Origin: Gephyromycinifex aptenodytis
GTDB taxonomy: Bacteria; Actinomycetota; Actinomycetes; Actinomycetales; Dermatophilaceae
Direction of reading: 5' to 3'
Length of the DNA stretch: 64,000 nt
Assembly: GCF_012277275.1 (NCBI RefSeq)
Contig: NZ_CP051155.1
Location: forward strand, 3,162,001-3,226,000
Below, one piece after another: positions 8,992-21,802 of the stretch. The notes under the pieces were generated by a model. It did no database searches. It was not told the DNA's origin and saw only the letters and a list, made by a program, of their open reading frames with translations. Position numbers and translations under genes: made by a program. Position 1 is the stretch's first letter, and each line of letters starts with the position of its first letter.

Positions 8992-10146
8992 ATGCCACGC
9001 AACATCTACTCCGAAGACCACGAGTCCTTCCGTCAGTCCTGCCGGGAGTTCGTCGACCGCACGCTGGCCCCGCGCGCGGAAGAAATGATCCGCGAGCACA
9101 CCATCGCCCGCGACATCTGGCTCAAAGCCGGGGAGCAGGGTCTGTTCGGTCTCTGCGTGCCCGAGGAGTACGGCGGTGCGGGCGTGGACGATTACCGCTT
9201 CAACGCGGTCTTCGCCGAGGAGATCGCCGGTTTCACCGCAGCAGTCTCATCCTGTTTCGGTATCCACGCCGACATCACTGCGCCCTACCTCGTCCACTTG
9301 GGCACCGAGGAGCAGAAGCAGCGCTGGCTACCCGGCGTGGTCGCGGGCGAGAAGATCCTGTCCATCGGCATGACCGAGCCCTCGGGTGGCTCCGACCTGG
9401 CGGCGCTGAAATCCACCGCTGTTCGCGCCGACGACGGCTCCGGGGATTGGATCCTCAACGGTTCCAAGACCTTCATCACCAACGGCTACCAGTGCGACCT
9501 GGCCGTCGTGGCCGCTCGTACCGATCCCACCAAGGGCGCCAAGGGCATCTCGCTGTTCGTCCTGGAGAAGGAGATGGCCGGATTCACCAAGGGCCAGCCC
9601 TTGGACAAGGTCGGCCAGGTCGAATCAGATACCTCCGAGCTGTTCTTCGACAACGTGCGGGTGCCTGCCGATCACCTTCTTGGAGACGAAGGCATGGGCT
9701 TCATCGCGATGATGCAGCACCTGCCGCAGGAGCGAATCGGCAACGCCATCGCCAACATCGCCAACGCCAAGCAGATCCTCATCGAGACGATCCAATACAC
9801 CAAGGACCGCAAGGCCTTCGGGCAGCCCATCGGTTCCTTCCAGCACAACAAGTTCAAGATCGCGGAGATGGTGACCGCGGTCGAAGTGGCGCAGGCCTAC
9901 ATCGACGACTGCGTCATCGCGCACACCGAGGGCAAGCTCACCCCGGTCGACGCGGCGAAAGCCAAGTGGTGGGCCGCCCAGGTGCAGTGCGATGTACTCG
10001 ACGAGTGCGTTCAGTTGTACGGCGGCTACGGCTACATGAACGAGTACCGGGTCGCCCGCGCCTGGCGTGACGCGCGCGTACACAAGATCTGGGCCGGCAC
10101 CAACGAGATCATGAAGGAACTCATCGGACGGGACCTCGGCCTGTGA
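8992..10146 (+). CDS. Acyl-CoA dehydrogenase (long-chain/isovaleryl-like active site)
   Basis: A 384-residue FAD enzyme that introduces the alpha-beta double bond into an acyl-CoA and reduces ETF. It shows IGMTEPSGGSDLAALKS near 123-139, the FAD/substrate loop WILNGSKTFITNG near 151-163 and YGGYGYMNEYRVARAWRDAR near 343-362. At the C-terminus the MCAD catalytic Glu position is replaced (KIWAGTNEIMKE), while LPQERIGNAI near 243-252 supplies the helix-G glutamate used by long-chain and isovaleryl-CoA dehydrogenases. First gene of a six-gene run, next to a TetR operator. Confidence 0.93.
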   Translation: MPRNIYSEDHESFRQSCREFVDRTLAPRAEEMIREHTIARDIWLKAGEQGLFGLCVPEEYGGAGVDDYRFNAVFAEEIAGFTAAVSSCFGIHADITAPYLVHLGTEEQKQRWLPGVVAGEKILSIGMTEPSGGSDLAALKSTAVRADDGSGDWILNGSKTFITNGYQCDLAVVAARTDPTKGAKGISLFVLEKEMAGFTKGQPLDKVGQVESDTSELFFDNVRVPADHLLGDEGMGFIAMMQHLPQERIGNAIANIANAKQILIETIQYTKDRKAFGQPIGSFQHNKFKIAEMVTAVEVAQAYIDDCVIAHTEGKLTPVDAAKAKWWAAQVQCDVLDECVQLYGGYGYMNEYRVARAWRDARVHKIWAGTNEIMKELIGRDLGL

Positions 10147-10898
10147 ACCCCCGCCTGCAGGGCAGCACCGCACTGATCACCGGCGCCAGCCGCGGCATCG
10201 GGCTGGACATCGCCCGCCGCCTGGTCGAAGAGGGTGCGCGGGTCGTGCTGACGGCACGCAACCCTGAGCCGCTGGCCGAAGCCGTGGCCGGGCTGGGCGG
10301 GGAAGACGTAGCCATCGGCGTCGCCGGAAAATCCGACGACGCCGAGCACCGGGAACACGCCGTCGCGCAGGCCATCGAGAAGTTCGGTTCGCTGGACATC
10401 CTGGTCAACAACGCCGGCATCAACCCCGCCTACGGCCCGCTGATGAAGCTGGACCCGGGAGCCTCGCGCAAGATCCTCGAAGTCAACGTGATCGGCACTT
10501 TGGGCTGGGCGCAGTGCGCGCACGCCGCTTGGTTGGGTGAGCATGGCGGCGCCATCATCAACATCGCGTCCATCGCCGGTTTGCGGCCGGCCCCCGGGAT
10601 CGGGATGTACGGGGTCAGCAAGGCTGCCGTCATCCACCTCACCGAGGAACTGGCCTACGAACTGGGGCCGAACGTGCGCGTCAACGCGGTCGCCCCGGCA
10701 GTGGTGAAGACCCAATTCGCGACCGCCCTGTACGAGGGCCGCGAAGAGGAGGTGGCCGCGGCTTATCCGCTGAAACGACTCGGCGAACCCCGTGACATCA
10801 GCGGCGCCGTCGCCTTCCTCGCCTCACCCGACGCCGGGTGGATGACGGGGCAAACCCTCGTCGTTGATGGCGGCGTCACCCTCGGTGGCGGATTCTGA
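10143..10898 (+). CDS. Short-chain dehydrogenase/reductase in acyl-CoA cluster
   Basis: A 251-residue classical SDR. Cofactor motif TGASRGIG is at residues 14-21, NNAG near 89, catalytic Ser in NIASIAG near 140, and YGVSK near 154-158. The absence of an acidic residue after beta-2 and the ARNPE stretch suggest NADP(H). GTG 10143 overlaps the dehydrogenase stop by 4 bases, showing translational coupling. It probably oxidises or reduces a hydroxyacyl or ketoacyl thioester in the same pathway. In the levulinate-type pathway an SDR interconverts 4-keto- and 4-hydroxyacyl-CoA, which is a candidate role. Confidence 0.88.
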   Translation: MNPRLQGSTALITGASRGIGLDIARRLVEEGARVVLTARNPEPLAEAVAGLGGEDVAIGVAGKSDDAEHREHAVAQAIEKFGSLDILVNNAGINPAYGPLMKLDPGASRKILEVNVIGTLGWAQCAHAAWLGEHGGAIINIASIAGLRPAPGIGMYGVSKAAVIHLTEELAYELGPNVRVNAVAPAVVKTQFATALYEGREEEVAAAYPLKRLGEPRDISGAVAFLASPDAGWMTGQTLVVDGGVTLGGGF

Positions 10899-10945
10899 GT
10901 CTGCACCTCCGCCCCGCTCCACCCCTCTGCTAGGAGAAACCCCTT

Positions 10946-11704
10946 ATGTCTGAATCTCAGCGTGTTGCCATCGTCACGGGTGCGGCCCGCGGCATCGGTG
11001 CCGCGATCGCCACCCGCCTGGCTGCCGACGGTCGAGCCGTCGCCGTGCTCGACCTGGACGAGCAGGCCTGCCAGCAGGTCGTGGACCAGATCGACGCAGC
11101 GGGCGGTCGCGCTCTGGCGCTCGGCTGCGATGTCGCCGACGAGGCTGCGGTCGCGGCTGCGGTCCAGCGGGTTGCTACCGAACTCGGTGCGCCGACGATC
11201 CTGATCAACAACGCCGGTGTCATCCGGGACAACATGCTGCACAAGATGAGCGTGGACGACTGGGACACCGTCATGGGGGTGCACCTGCGCGGGGCGTTCC
11301 TGATGACCCGGGCAGTGCGCGAGCACATCGCCGCTGAGAAGTTCGGCCGCATCGTCAACCTGTCCAGCACCTCGGCGCAGGGCAATCTCGGCCAGGTCAA
11401 CTACTCGGCCGCCAAGGCCGGGATCCAGGGCTTCACCAAGACGCTGGCTTTGGAACTGGGCCGGTTCGGTGCGACCGCGAACGCCATCGCCCCGGGCTTC
11501 ATCGAGACCGACATGACGCGCGCGACAGCCGAGCGGATGAAGCTGAGCTTCGATGACTTCCTGGCCGGTGCCGCCGCGCAGATTCCGGTCGGCCGGGTCG
11601 GGCAGCCGGCAGACATCGCCGCTGCCGCCTCCTACCTCACCAGCGACGAGGCGGGCTTCGTCTCCGGCCAGGTCATCTACGTCGCCGGCGGGCCGAAGGA
11701 CTGA
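10946..11704 (+). CDS. FabG-like 3-oxoacyl reductase/3-hydroxyacyl dehydrogenase (SDR)
   Basis: A 252-residue SDR with TGAARGIG at residues 11-18, DLDEQA after beta-2 (the Asp favours NAD(H)), NNAGVIRD near 90, Ser in LSSTSAQGNLG near 141 and YSAAK near 154-158. The APGFIETDMT segment is typical of FabG relatives. It is preceded by AGGAGAAA and follows the previous SDR by 47 bases; MaoC follows after one base. In this operon it would handle the 3-hydroxy/3-keto step of beta-oxidation rather than fatty acid synthesis, an inference from context. Confidence 0.88.
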   Translation: MSESQRVAIVTGAARGIGAAIATRLAADGRAVAVLDLDEQACQQVVDQIDAAGGRALALGCDVADEAAVAAAVQRVATELGAPTILINNAGVIRDNMLHKMSVDDWDTVMGVHLRGAFLMTRAVREHIAAEKFGRIVNLSSTSAQGNLGQVNYSAAKAGIQGFTKTLALELGRFGATANAIAPGFIETDMTRATAERMKLSFDDFLAGAAAQIPVGRVGQPADIAAAASYLTSDEAGFVSGQVIYVAGGPKD

Positions 11705-11705
11705 G

Positions 11706-12158
11706 ATGCGGATCTTCGAACGCCTCGAGGACATCGCCGCAGCACAAGGCGAGCATCTGGGCTACAGCTCCTGGCTGGACATCACCCAAGAACGAATCGA
11801 CGCCTTCGCCGACGCGACCGAGGACCACCAGTGGATCCACGTCGACCCGCACGCGGCAGCGGCCGGTCCGTTCGGGGCGACCATCGCCCACGGCTACCTC
11901 ACTTTGGCCCTGCTGCCTGCGCTGCTGGCCCAAATCTTGGAGATCCGCGGCGCGAAGATGGTGATGAACTACGGAACCCAGAAGGTGCGTTTTCTCGCGC
12001 CGGTTCCGGTGGATTCTCGGGTGCGCCTGGGCCTGGAACTGCAGTCCACCGAGCAGACCGCCACCGGTCTGCGGATTCAACTGGAGGCGACCCTGGAGAT
12101 CGAGGGCGTCGATCGCCCGGCGCTCGTGGCCGAAGTCCTCTACCTGGCGGTGCCATGA
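11706..12158 (+). CDS. MaoC-like enoyl-CoA hydratase/dehydratase
   Basis: A 150-residue single hot-dog domain protein. The hydratase-2 signature is visible as DATEDHQWIHVDPHAAAAG near residues 37-55, with the catalytic Asp/His pair, then PFGATIAHGYLTLALLP and NYGTQKVRFLAPVPVDSRVR. It adds water to trans-2-enoyl-CoA, so it fits between the acyl-CoA dehydrogenase and the hydroxyacyl dehydrogenase of the cluster. The ATG is one base after the upstream stop and its own stop overlaps the next gene by 4 bases. Confidence 0.9.
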   Translation: MRIFERLEDIAAAQGEHLGYSSWLDITQERIDAFADATEDHQWIHVDPHAAAAGPFGATIAHGYLTLALLPALLAQILEIRGAKMVMNYGTQKVRFLAPVPVDSRVRLGLELQSTEQTATGLRIQLEATLEIEGVDRPALVAEVLYLAVP

Positions 12159-13189
12159 ACTCCGCATCCGAACTGCGCGGTCTCGATCTAGCCGCCCTGC
12201 GAGCCCACCTCGACCAGAACGCGCCGCACCTGCTTTTGCAGGGGCCGTTGACTGCTCGCCTCATCGCCGGCGGCAAATCGAACCTCACCTTCGAAGTCGG
12301 CGACGGACAGGAATCACTGGTGCTGCGCCGCCCCCCGTTGGGGCATGTGTTGGCCACCGCTCACGACATGGGGCGCGAATACCGGGTGATGGAGGCGTTG
12401 GCTGCCACCGACGTTCCGGTACCGCGCATGTACCTGTTGTGCGAGGAGCCCAGCGTGCTCGGCGCGCCGTTCTACCTGATGAGCAAAGCTGACGGGACCC
12501 CGTATCGCACGGCCTCTCAGCTCGCACCGCTCGGGCCGCAGCGGACCCGGGCGATCGGATTGGAGCTGGTGGAGATCTTGGCCCGGTTGCACCGGGTCGA
12601 TCCGGCGGCGATCGGTCTGGCCGACCTCGGCCGCCCGGATGGGTTCTACGCCCGGCAGGTCTCCCGCTGGACCCGACAACTGCAGGCCTCGCACAGCCGG
12701 GACCTGGCCGGGGCGCGCGAGCTTTCCGTCCTGTTGGCCCAGATCGAGCCCACCCCCCAACCGGCGGCCATCGTGCACGGCGACTACCGCCTCGACAACC
12801 TCCTCGTGGACGATCAGGACACGGTCACCGCCGTCCTGGACTGGGAGATGGCCACGCTGGGCGACCCGCTCACCGATGTGGGCCTGCTCGTCGTGTACTC
12901 CAAGCTGGCCGAGATGGTGCCCGCCGGCAGCGAACTCGTGCCGGATGTGTCGCAGGCGCCGGGGTTCCCCCCGATCGAGGAACTGCTGAGCACCTACGCC
13001 GAACACAGCGGGCGCGACCTGAGCGATCTGCGCGCGTACGTGGGCCTGGCGTTCTACAAGCTGGCGGTCATCCTCGAAGGCATCCATTACCGGTACATCC
13101 AAGGTCAGACGCTCGGCGACGGGTTCTCCGATATCGGCGACTATGTCGAGCCGCTCCTTGCCGGCGGGCTGATCGCGCTGCGCGCCTGA
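12155..13189 (+). CDS. APH-type kinase, ACAD10/11- and LvaA-like (probable 4-hydroxyacyl-CoA kinase)
   Basis: A 344-residue protein-kinase-fold phosphotransferase. The Brenner motif IVHGDYRLDNLLVDD lies near residues 205-219 and the metal-binding acidic motif LDWEMATLGDPLTDVG near 227-242. The N-lobe has AGGKSNLTFEVG, a nucleotide-loop-like stretch. Family knowledge: APH enzymes next to, or fused with, ACAD10/11-type dehydrogenases phosphorylate the hydroxyl of 4-hydroxyacyl-CoAs (LvaA of the Pseudomonas levulinate pathway, the kinase domain of ACAD10/11). The ACAD10/11-like gene follows directly, so drug modification is very unlikely. Its ATG overlaps the MaoC stop. Confidence 0.85.
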   Translation: MNSASELRGLDLAALRAHLDQNAPHLLLQGPLTARLIAGGKSNLTFEVGDGQESLVLRRPPLGHVLATAHDMGREYRVMEALAATDVPVPRMYLLCEEPSVLGAPFYLMSKADGTPYRTASQLAPLGPQRTRAIGLELVEILARLHRVDPAAIGLADLGRPDGFYARQVSRWTRQLQASHSRDLAGARELSVLLAQIEPTPQPAAIVHGDYRLDNLLVDDQDTVTAVLDWEMATLGDPLTDVGLLVVYSKLAEMVPAGSELVPDVSQAPGFPPIEELLSTYAEHSGRDLSDLRAYVGLAFYKLAVILEGIHYRYIQGQTLGDGFSDIGDYVEPLLAGGLIALRA

Positions 13190-13248
13190 GGCTGAACATC
13201 GCGCGGCGTCCCTGCAGCCGCGCACGAACTGATCGACCAAGGAGAGAC

Positions 13249-14478
<1,230 letters not shown>

Positions 14479-14484
14479 GCCGCC

Positions 14485-14545
14485 CTGTTGTGTCCGCTCG
14501 TCCCGACTCTGACGGACCCGGGGACGGCCCGGGCGGGCACAACAG
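14485..14545. terminator. Bidirectional hairpin terminator between convergent genes
   Basis: Arms 14485-14497 (CTGTTGTGTCCGC) and 14533-14545 pair over 13 bp with one G-T wobble. The interior holds a second pair, CGTCCC and GGGACG. It separates the acyl-CoA operon from the convergent VTT-domain gene. Confidence 0.65.
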
Positions 14546-14565
14546 CGTGCGGAACTCCTGCTGGG

Positions 14566-15129
14566 CTAGTCGCCGATCGCGCCGGGCTGTTCGCAGCGTC
14601 GGGCGCGTCGTCGCCGCCACAGCAGCAGGGCAAGCAGCGCCGCAACGCCGAGTAGAGCCACCAACCCCCAGGGTGAACCGGCTGCGGCGATCAGTGCGGC
14701 CTCCCACACCGCCCACCCGATGGTGGAGTAGATCGCCGCCCAAGCGAGTGCGCCGGGCACCTGGGCCAAAGCGAAGGCCCCGGCGTTGATCCGCAACACT
14801 CCGGCGGCGGCCATGACCAGGGTCTGTAGCCCGACGGTCAGGTAGCAGAGCGGGATCGCGGCGATACCCCAGCGGCGGATGGTCTGCGCCCCGGCATCCA
14901 CGCCGGCGCCGTCGAGCCATTCAGCGACCCGGGCTCCCCAACCGGTGCGCGGTCGGACTCGCCGCAAGGATCGTTCGGTGACGATGCGCGCGGCCCAATA
15001 GATGCATTGGCCGCGGGCCATGCCTCCGAAGAACAGGAAGGTGAAAATCAGCCAGAAGGGCCACCCGTCGAAGACGTCTGGCAACACGGCTGGCTCCTGG
15101 GGGGCAGATGGCGGTGGCGGTAGGAGCAC
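14566..15129 (-). CDS. DedA/VTT-domain-like small membrane protein
   Basis: A 187-residue membrane protein. After an N-terminal segment (FWLIFTFLFFGGMARGQCIY) and a basic loop comes RWGIAAIPLCYLTVGLQTLVMAAAGVLRI, followed by FALAQVPGALAWAAIYSTIG, which resembles the core of the VTT (DedA/SNARE-associated) family. A final hydrophobic helix ends in a basic RRRRARR tail. Some relatives flip lipids or act in membrane homeostasis; nothing here identifies a substrate. GTG 15129 follows TAGGAG by 8 bases. A possible iron box lies just upstream. Confidence 0.7.
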   Translation of the reverse strand: MLLPPPPSAPQEPAVLPDVFDGWPFWLIFTFLFFGGMARGQCIYWAARIVTERSLRRVRPRTGWGARVAEWLDGAGVDAGAQTIRRWGIAAIPLCYLTVGLQTLVMAAAGVLRINAGAFALAQVPGALAWAAIYSTIGWAVWEAALIAAAGSPWGLVALLGVAALLALLLWRRRRARRCEQPGAIGD

Positions 15130-15145
15130 GCGCTTTGCTCCTAAC

Positions 15146-15164
15146 TCAGGTTAGCCTTCGCTGG
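15146..15164. promoter_or_regulatory. Candidate DtxR/IdeR iron box
   Basis: The minus strand reads AAGGCTAACCTGA across this site, matching one half of the known 19-bp DtxR/IdeR consensus (TTAGGTTAGGCTAACCTAA) almost fully. The other half is degraded (about 12-13 of 19 matches overall). It lies about 17 bases upstream of the VTT-domain start codon and would cover a TAACCT -10 element. Confidence 0.35.
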
Positions 15165-15420
15165 CCACCCGGGTGGGCGCCCCCCGGGTGGGCGGCGGTG
15201 TGGCATCCCGGTACAGCCCGGAGATCGCGTGCCCGCCGCAGCTGTTCCAGCGGTTCGCGTGGCGAACGCGGTGTCTGCTTGCGCAGGCGGGCCGCTGCCG
15301 CCGGGTAGGTGGCCTCGCCCGGGCCCCGGAGTACGACCTAGTGCCGGGATCGCTCGCCGGTGCAGCTCGGTCGCACGGCCTGAGCGCGTGCTCACGGCCC
15401 GAGACCCTGCCGCGACGTCG

Positions 15421-15426
15421 TACGCT
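15421..15426 (+). promoter_or_regulatory. -10 box of a leaderless promoter for the MetE-like gene
   Basis: TACGCT, six bases, then GTG 15433; no ribosome site is visible. Confidence 0.5.
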
Positions 15427-15432
15427 CGCGCT

Positions 15433-16446
15433 GTGAGCAGAGCAACGGCAATCGGGTCTTGGCCAGGCGATGACATGGCGACGACGCTGCGGATCGTGCG
15501 CGACACCTACACCGACGCAGACGAACCCGGCATCCCCTACCTGCCGGAACTGCCGGGCCGGGGCCCCGGTTCGGACATGATCGGCCGCAGCGCGGGCCTG
15601 CTCGTCGACCTGCCGGTAGACCTGCAGCCGTCCGGCTGGCGGTTGGTCGACCACCCGGGGCGGGACGCCGAGCGCACCGCTGCGCTGCTGCGCCGCGACC
15701 TGGACGACCTGGCAGAAGTCTTCGACGGCTACACCGGTGACCTGAAGGTCCAGGTGGTCGGGCCGTGGACGTTGGTCTCGCAACTGCGGGTCACCCGCGG
15801 CGAGCGTGTGGCCGGCGACCCGGGGGCGAGCCGAGACGTTCGACAGTCGCTCACGGAGGGGATCCGTCGCCATCTGGGCGAGGTCGCCCGCCGGGTGCCC
15901 GGTGCCCGCCTGATTCTGCAATTGGACGAGCCGTCGCTGCCCTCGGTGTTGGCCGGGGAGTTGAGCACCTCCTCGGGGTTCGGGCGGGTGCGCGCGCTCG
16001 ATCCGCAGGATGCGCGTACCGGGCTCGCGGAGGTTATCGAGGCGGCCAAGGAACAGGCTGCGCTGGTGGTGGTGCATTGCTGCGCGCCACGGGTGCCGCT
16101 GCCGCTGCTGCGAGCTGCCGGTGCGGACGCGATGTCGCTGGACTGCTCGCTGCTCAGCGCGGCCGGCTGGGAGTCCGTGGCGACCAGCGTCGAGGCCGGG
16201 GTGGCGTTGTGGGCAGGCGTCGTTGCGACTGACCACGACGAGACGCTGCCGGTGAAAGCGGCGCAGGTGGTCGAACCGTTGGTGCGCCGCTGGCATGAAC
16301 TCGGTCTGAGCACCGCCTTGCTCGATGACGTCATCCTCACCCCGGCCTGCGGACTCGCCGGGTCCGACCCGCAGCGAGCCACCGCGATCCACCGCCTTGT
16401 CAGCGACGCGGCCAAGGAACTGACCTGGCAGGCGCGGGAGGGCTGA
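15433..16446 (+). CDS. MetE C-terminal-like (cobalamin-independent methionine synthase-related) protein
   Basis: A 337-residue protein, half the size of MetE, covering only the catalytic-type barrel. The start ATAIGSWPGDD and LILQLDEPSLPSVLAG near 156-171 fit the family. Candidate zinc ligands are His and Cys in VVVHCCAP near 213-218 and Cys in LTPACGLAG near 303-311. Proteins of this size sit directly before ligA in Mycobacterium too (the Rv3015c position), so this is backbone synteny. The methyl donor and acceptor are unknown; calling it methionine synthase would go beyond the evidence. GTG 15433 follows a TACGCT box. Confidence 0.82.
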   Translation: MSRATAIGSWPGDDMATTLRIVRDTYTDADEPGIPYLPELPGRGPGSDMIGRSAGLLVDLPVDLQPSGWRLVDHPGRDAERTAALLRRDLDDLAEVFDGYTGDLKVQVVGPWTLVSQLRVTRGERVAGDPGASRDVRQSLTEGIRRHLGEVARRVPGARLILQLDEPSLPSVLAGELSTSSGFGRVRALDPQDARTGLAEVIEAAKEQAALVVVHCCAPRVPLPLLRAAGADAMSLDCSLLSAAGWESVATSVEAGVALWAGVVATDHDETLPVKAAQVVEPLVRRWHELGLSTALLDDVILTPACGLAGSDPQRATAIHRLVSDAAKELTWQAREG

Positions 16447-16498
16447 ATCGCCGTTGCCCGAGGGCTCGGGTCGCGGCGAGCGATTGTCAGTGCGCTGA

Positions 16499-19265
<2,767 letters not shown>

Positions 19266-19269
<4 letters not shown>

Positions 19270-21302
19270 CGCGGCGGGCCAAGGACGTGGCGCACGCGGC
19301 GGGGTCGGTCTCCGGTGCGGTCGCCGGCGCGGTGTGGCGCCCGTTCGTGCACCCGTGGATGCTCGCCGAGCCTGGGCGGGTGGAACACGGCGTCCGGCAA
19401 CTGGATGACCATTTGCCTCGTATCGAGGCCGCGTTCGCCGCCGCTGGGGTGGCGGACACCGGCCTGCCTGTTCTCCAGGCGGTGCGAAGCGTGCGGGATG
19501 GGCTGGCGAGGCTCGCTGCGTCGATGCAGACCGACGGGGTCCGGTTGCGGCACCTGCTGCGCACCAGGCCTTTCGACCTGAGGCAGATCCGCTCGTGCGC
19601 GCATGCCCTGGCGGCTGCGGACGGCGACTGCCGCGCCGCGATGACTCAGGCCCGCGCCCAGCTACCGGGGTTGGGTGATCTGCTGGCCGGGTCGGTGTGG
19701 GAGCGCCCCGACCTCACCCCGACCGAGGCGACCCGCGCCGGAGTGGGCGAGGTGGCAACGGCGGATCTGCCTGCTGTCATTGCCCGCTCGCCCCAACTGC
19801 TGGCCAGCCTCACCGACCCGGACGACACCGCGGTGCCCGACTGGCTCGCCCCGGCGCTGGATGATGCCGGCACGCAGCGCGAGGCTGGCATGCCACTCCA
19901 ATCTGGGGCGCGGATCGAGGCGGTGGCCCCCGCCGGTTCCGGTACAGCCAGCCCGGCGCAACTGTCGGCGAGCCTGGAAGCACTCGACGATGACGCGGCG
20001 GCGAACCGTCCCGCGCACGAGGCGTCTCTGCTGCGCGTGGATCGGGTGCGCCGCGTGTGCGCCGCGCAGAACCAGGAGAGTCTGACGCGGGCGGTTCTGC
20101 TGTTCCCGCGGGTCATGGGCAACACCGACGGGGTGCCGCTGGCGCGGCGTATCCACGCCAACCGTCTCCTGCTGCGCGCCGAGCTGCGCCGGATGGGCGC
20201 GGCCGACCTTGCCTTCGTTCATCAGGTCCAGGACGAACGCCGCCGGGACGCCGCCTCGGTGGTGCGTACGTTGCAGGGGGCCCTGCTCGATGCGTGGCTG
20301 GCCAACGAGAAGATCACCGCTATCGCCACGTTCGACTCCGGCCGGGCCAGCGCGCGCCGGGGTGAGCTGCGCGATCTCATTGCGCTGACTCAGCGGCTCT
20401 TGCACGACCAGGTCAACCAGGGTCGGGGGCGTCGAAGGCATCGGCAGGTGGTGCAGTTCAGTCCTGAAGGTCACGTCGTGGAGTTGTGGGGCTCGATCGA
20501 CGAAGAGACCGAGCAGGTCGCGGTGTACGTCGGCGGAACCGGCACCACGGTGCGGCAGTTCGGTTGGCCCACGAACATTGCTCGGGCGTTGCTGCGCGCC
20601 GACCCGACCGGCCGCACCGCGGTGGTGACGTGGATGGGGGCGCAGTTCCCTGCCGCCATCGGCACCCAGTCCCCATTCGGGAGATTCGCCCGGGCCGCTG
20701 CCGCGCCGCTGCGAGATGCGGTCGAGGGGTTGGCCGTGCCGGAACAGGTACCGATCACCGTCGTGGGCCACTCCTATGGCGGCACCATCGTCGGCGCGGC
20801 CGAAGCGCTGGGGCTACGGGCTGATCGGGTGGTTCTGGCCGGGGTGCCCGGCATCGGGCCGGGCGTGCGCTCGGTAGCGGACTACCCCGACTGCGACGCG
20901 CTCGGCAGGCGGCGGCACGTCACCCGGTACTGCCTGACTGCACCGGGTGACCTGATCCGGGTGTGGCGCAAAGGTAACGCCGCGCTTGCTTCGGCCGCGG
21001 CGTTCCGGTTTGCGCCCGTCAGCGCGGCCGCCTCCTGGGTGGGGGAGCGCGTCCTCGGCGCCGACCCGATGACATTGCCCGGCATCATCGACCTGGACCC
21101 AGGGATGTGGGAGGTCGATCGTGAGGACCGCCGCGCGGGCGAGATCCTGTTCGGTCCGCGTGGCCACGCCGACACGGTCGAGGAGGGCACGACCTCCTTC
21201 CGCCGCATCGTCGCAGTGATCCAGGGCCGCGACCCACGCGAGATCACCCCGCTGCCGGTCGGGCCGGGTCGCCTACCAGGTCACCGGTCCGGAGCGGCGT
21301 GA
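19266..21302 (+). CDS. DUF1023-type alpha/beta hydrolase with long helical N-terminal region
   Basis: A 678-residue protein. The last third is an alpha/beta hydrolase of the DUF1023 type: VAVYVGGTGTTV near 420, TAVVTWMGAQFPA near 455, the nucleophile elbow ITVVGHSYGGTIVG near 496-509 and a candidate catalytic His in RGHADTVEEGTTSF near 632. The first ~400 residues are helical and charged, as in proteins where DUF1023 follows an ESX-like region. It has no signal peptide. Translation is coupled to the small upstream gene and, through it, to ligA. Substrate unknown; many relatives are annotated only as hydrolases. Confidence 0.8.
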
Positions 21303-21336
21303 CCTCGCCGGAGGCGAGGGGTGTCCCAGGTCCACC

Positions 21337-21342
21337 TAGACT
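21337..21342 (+). promoter_or_regulatory. -10 box of a leaderless gatC promoter
   Basis: TAGACT, six bases, then ATG 21349, with no ribosome site. The same TAGACT box precedes the cysteine desulfurase gene. Confidence 0.6.
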
Positions 21343-21348
21343 GATGTC

Positions 21349-21645
21349 ATGCCCCGGATCTCTCGTGACCAGGTCGACCATCTCGCGATGCTCGCGCGCA
21401 TCGATCTCACCGACGCCGAGAGCGAGCAACTCGTCGGTGACCTGTCGGTGATTCTCGACTCGCTGGCCCAGGTGCGTGAGGCCGCTGCTGAGGACGTGCC
21501 AGCCATGTCGCACCCGCAGCCGCTGGTGAATGTCATGCGCGCCGATGAAGCCCGCCCAGGCCTCACCGCGGAGCAGGCGCTGGCCGGGGCGCCTGCCGTC
21601 GAAGACGACCGGTTCGTGGTGCCGCGCATCCTCACCGACGACTGA
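21349..21645 (+). CDS. gatC: Asp-tRNA(Asn)/Glu-tRNA(Gln) amidotransferase subunit C
   Basis: GatC, 98 residues, the small subunit that wraps around GatA and GatB. The start ISRDQVDHLAMLARIDLTDA and the C-terminal RADEARPGLTAEQALAGAP segment are typical. gatA follows after 157 bases, a wider gap than usual for this operon. That gap holds a weak 10-bp hairpin near 21725-21754. Confidence 0.95.
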   Translation: MPRISRDQVDHLAMLARIDLTDAESEQLVGDLSVILDSLAQVREAAAEDVPAMSHPQPLVNVMRADEARPGLTAEQALAGAPAVEDDRFVVPRILTDD

Positions 21646-21802
21646 GTAGCCTCGGCCGACTCCGCCGATCGAACCGGACAGGTTCGTCGCTCAGCAACCA
21701 GTCGGCCCCACCACCGACTGATGCGTCTCGGGCGCGCTCCGCCCGCACCGAGACCCCGCACCGAATTACACCGCACCGCTCCAGAACCGCGAAGGACTCC
21801 CC

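Larger units (their letters stand above)
15130..15432. other. Divergent intergenic region between VTT-domain and MetE-like genes
   Basis: About 300 bases holding a candidate iron box at 15146-15164 and the -10 box of the MetE-like gene at 15421. CCCGGGTGGGCG occurs twice close together (about 15170-15195). No gene was recognised. Confidence 0.5.

Noticed and set aside
12155-13189. Aminoglycoside resistance gene
   Set aside because: The fold is APH-like, but the neighbour is an ACAD10/11-type dehydrogenase and the cluster is acyl-CoA metabolism, so a drug-modifying role is unlikely.
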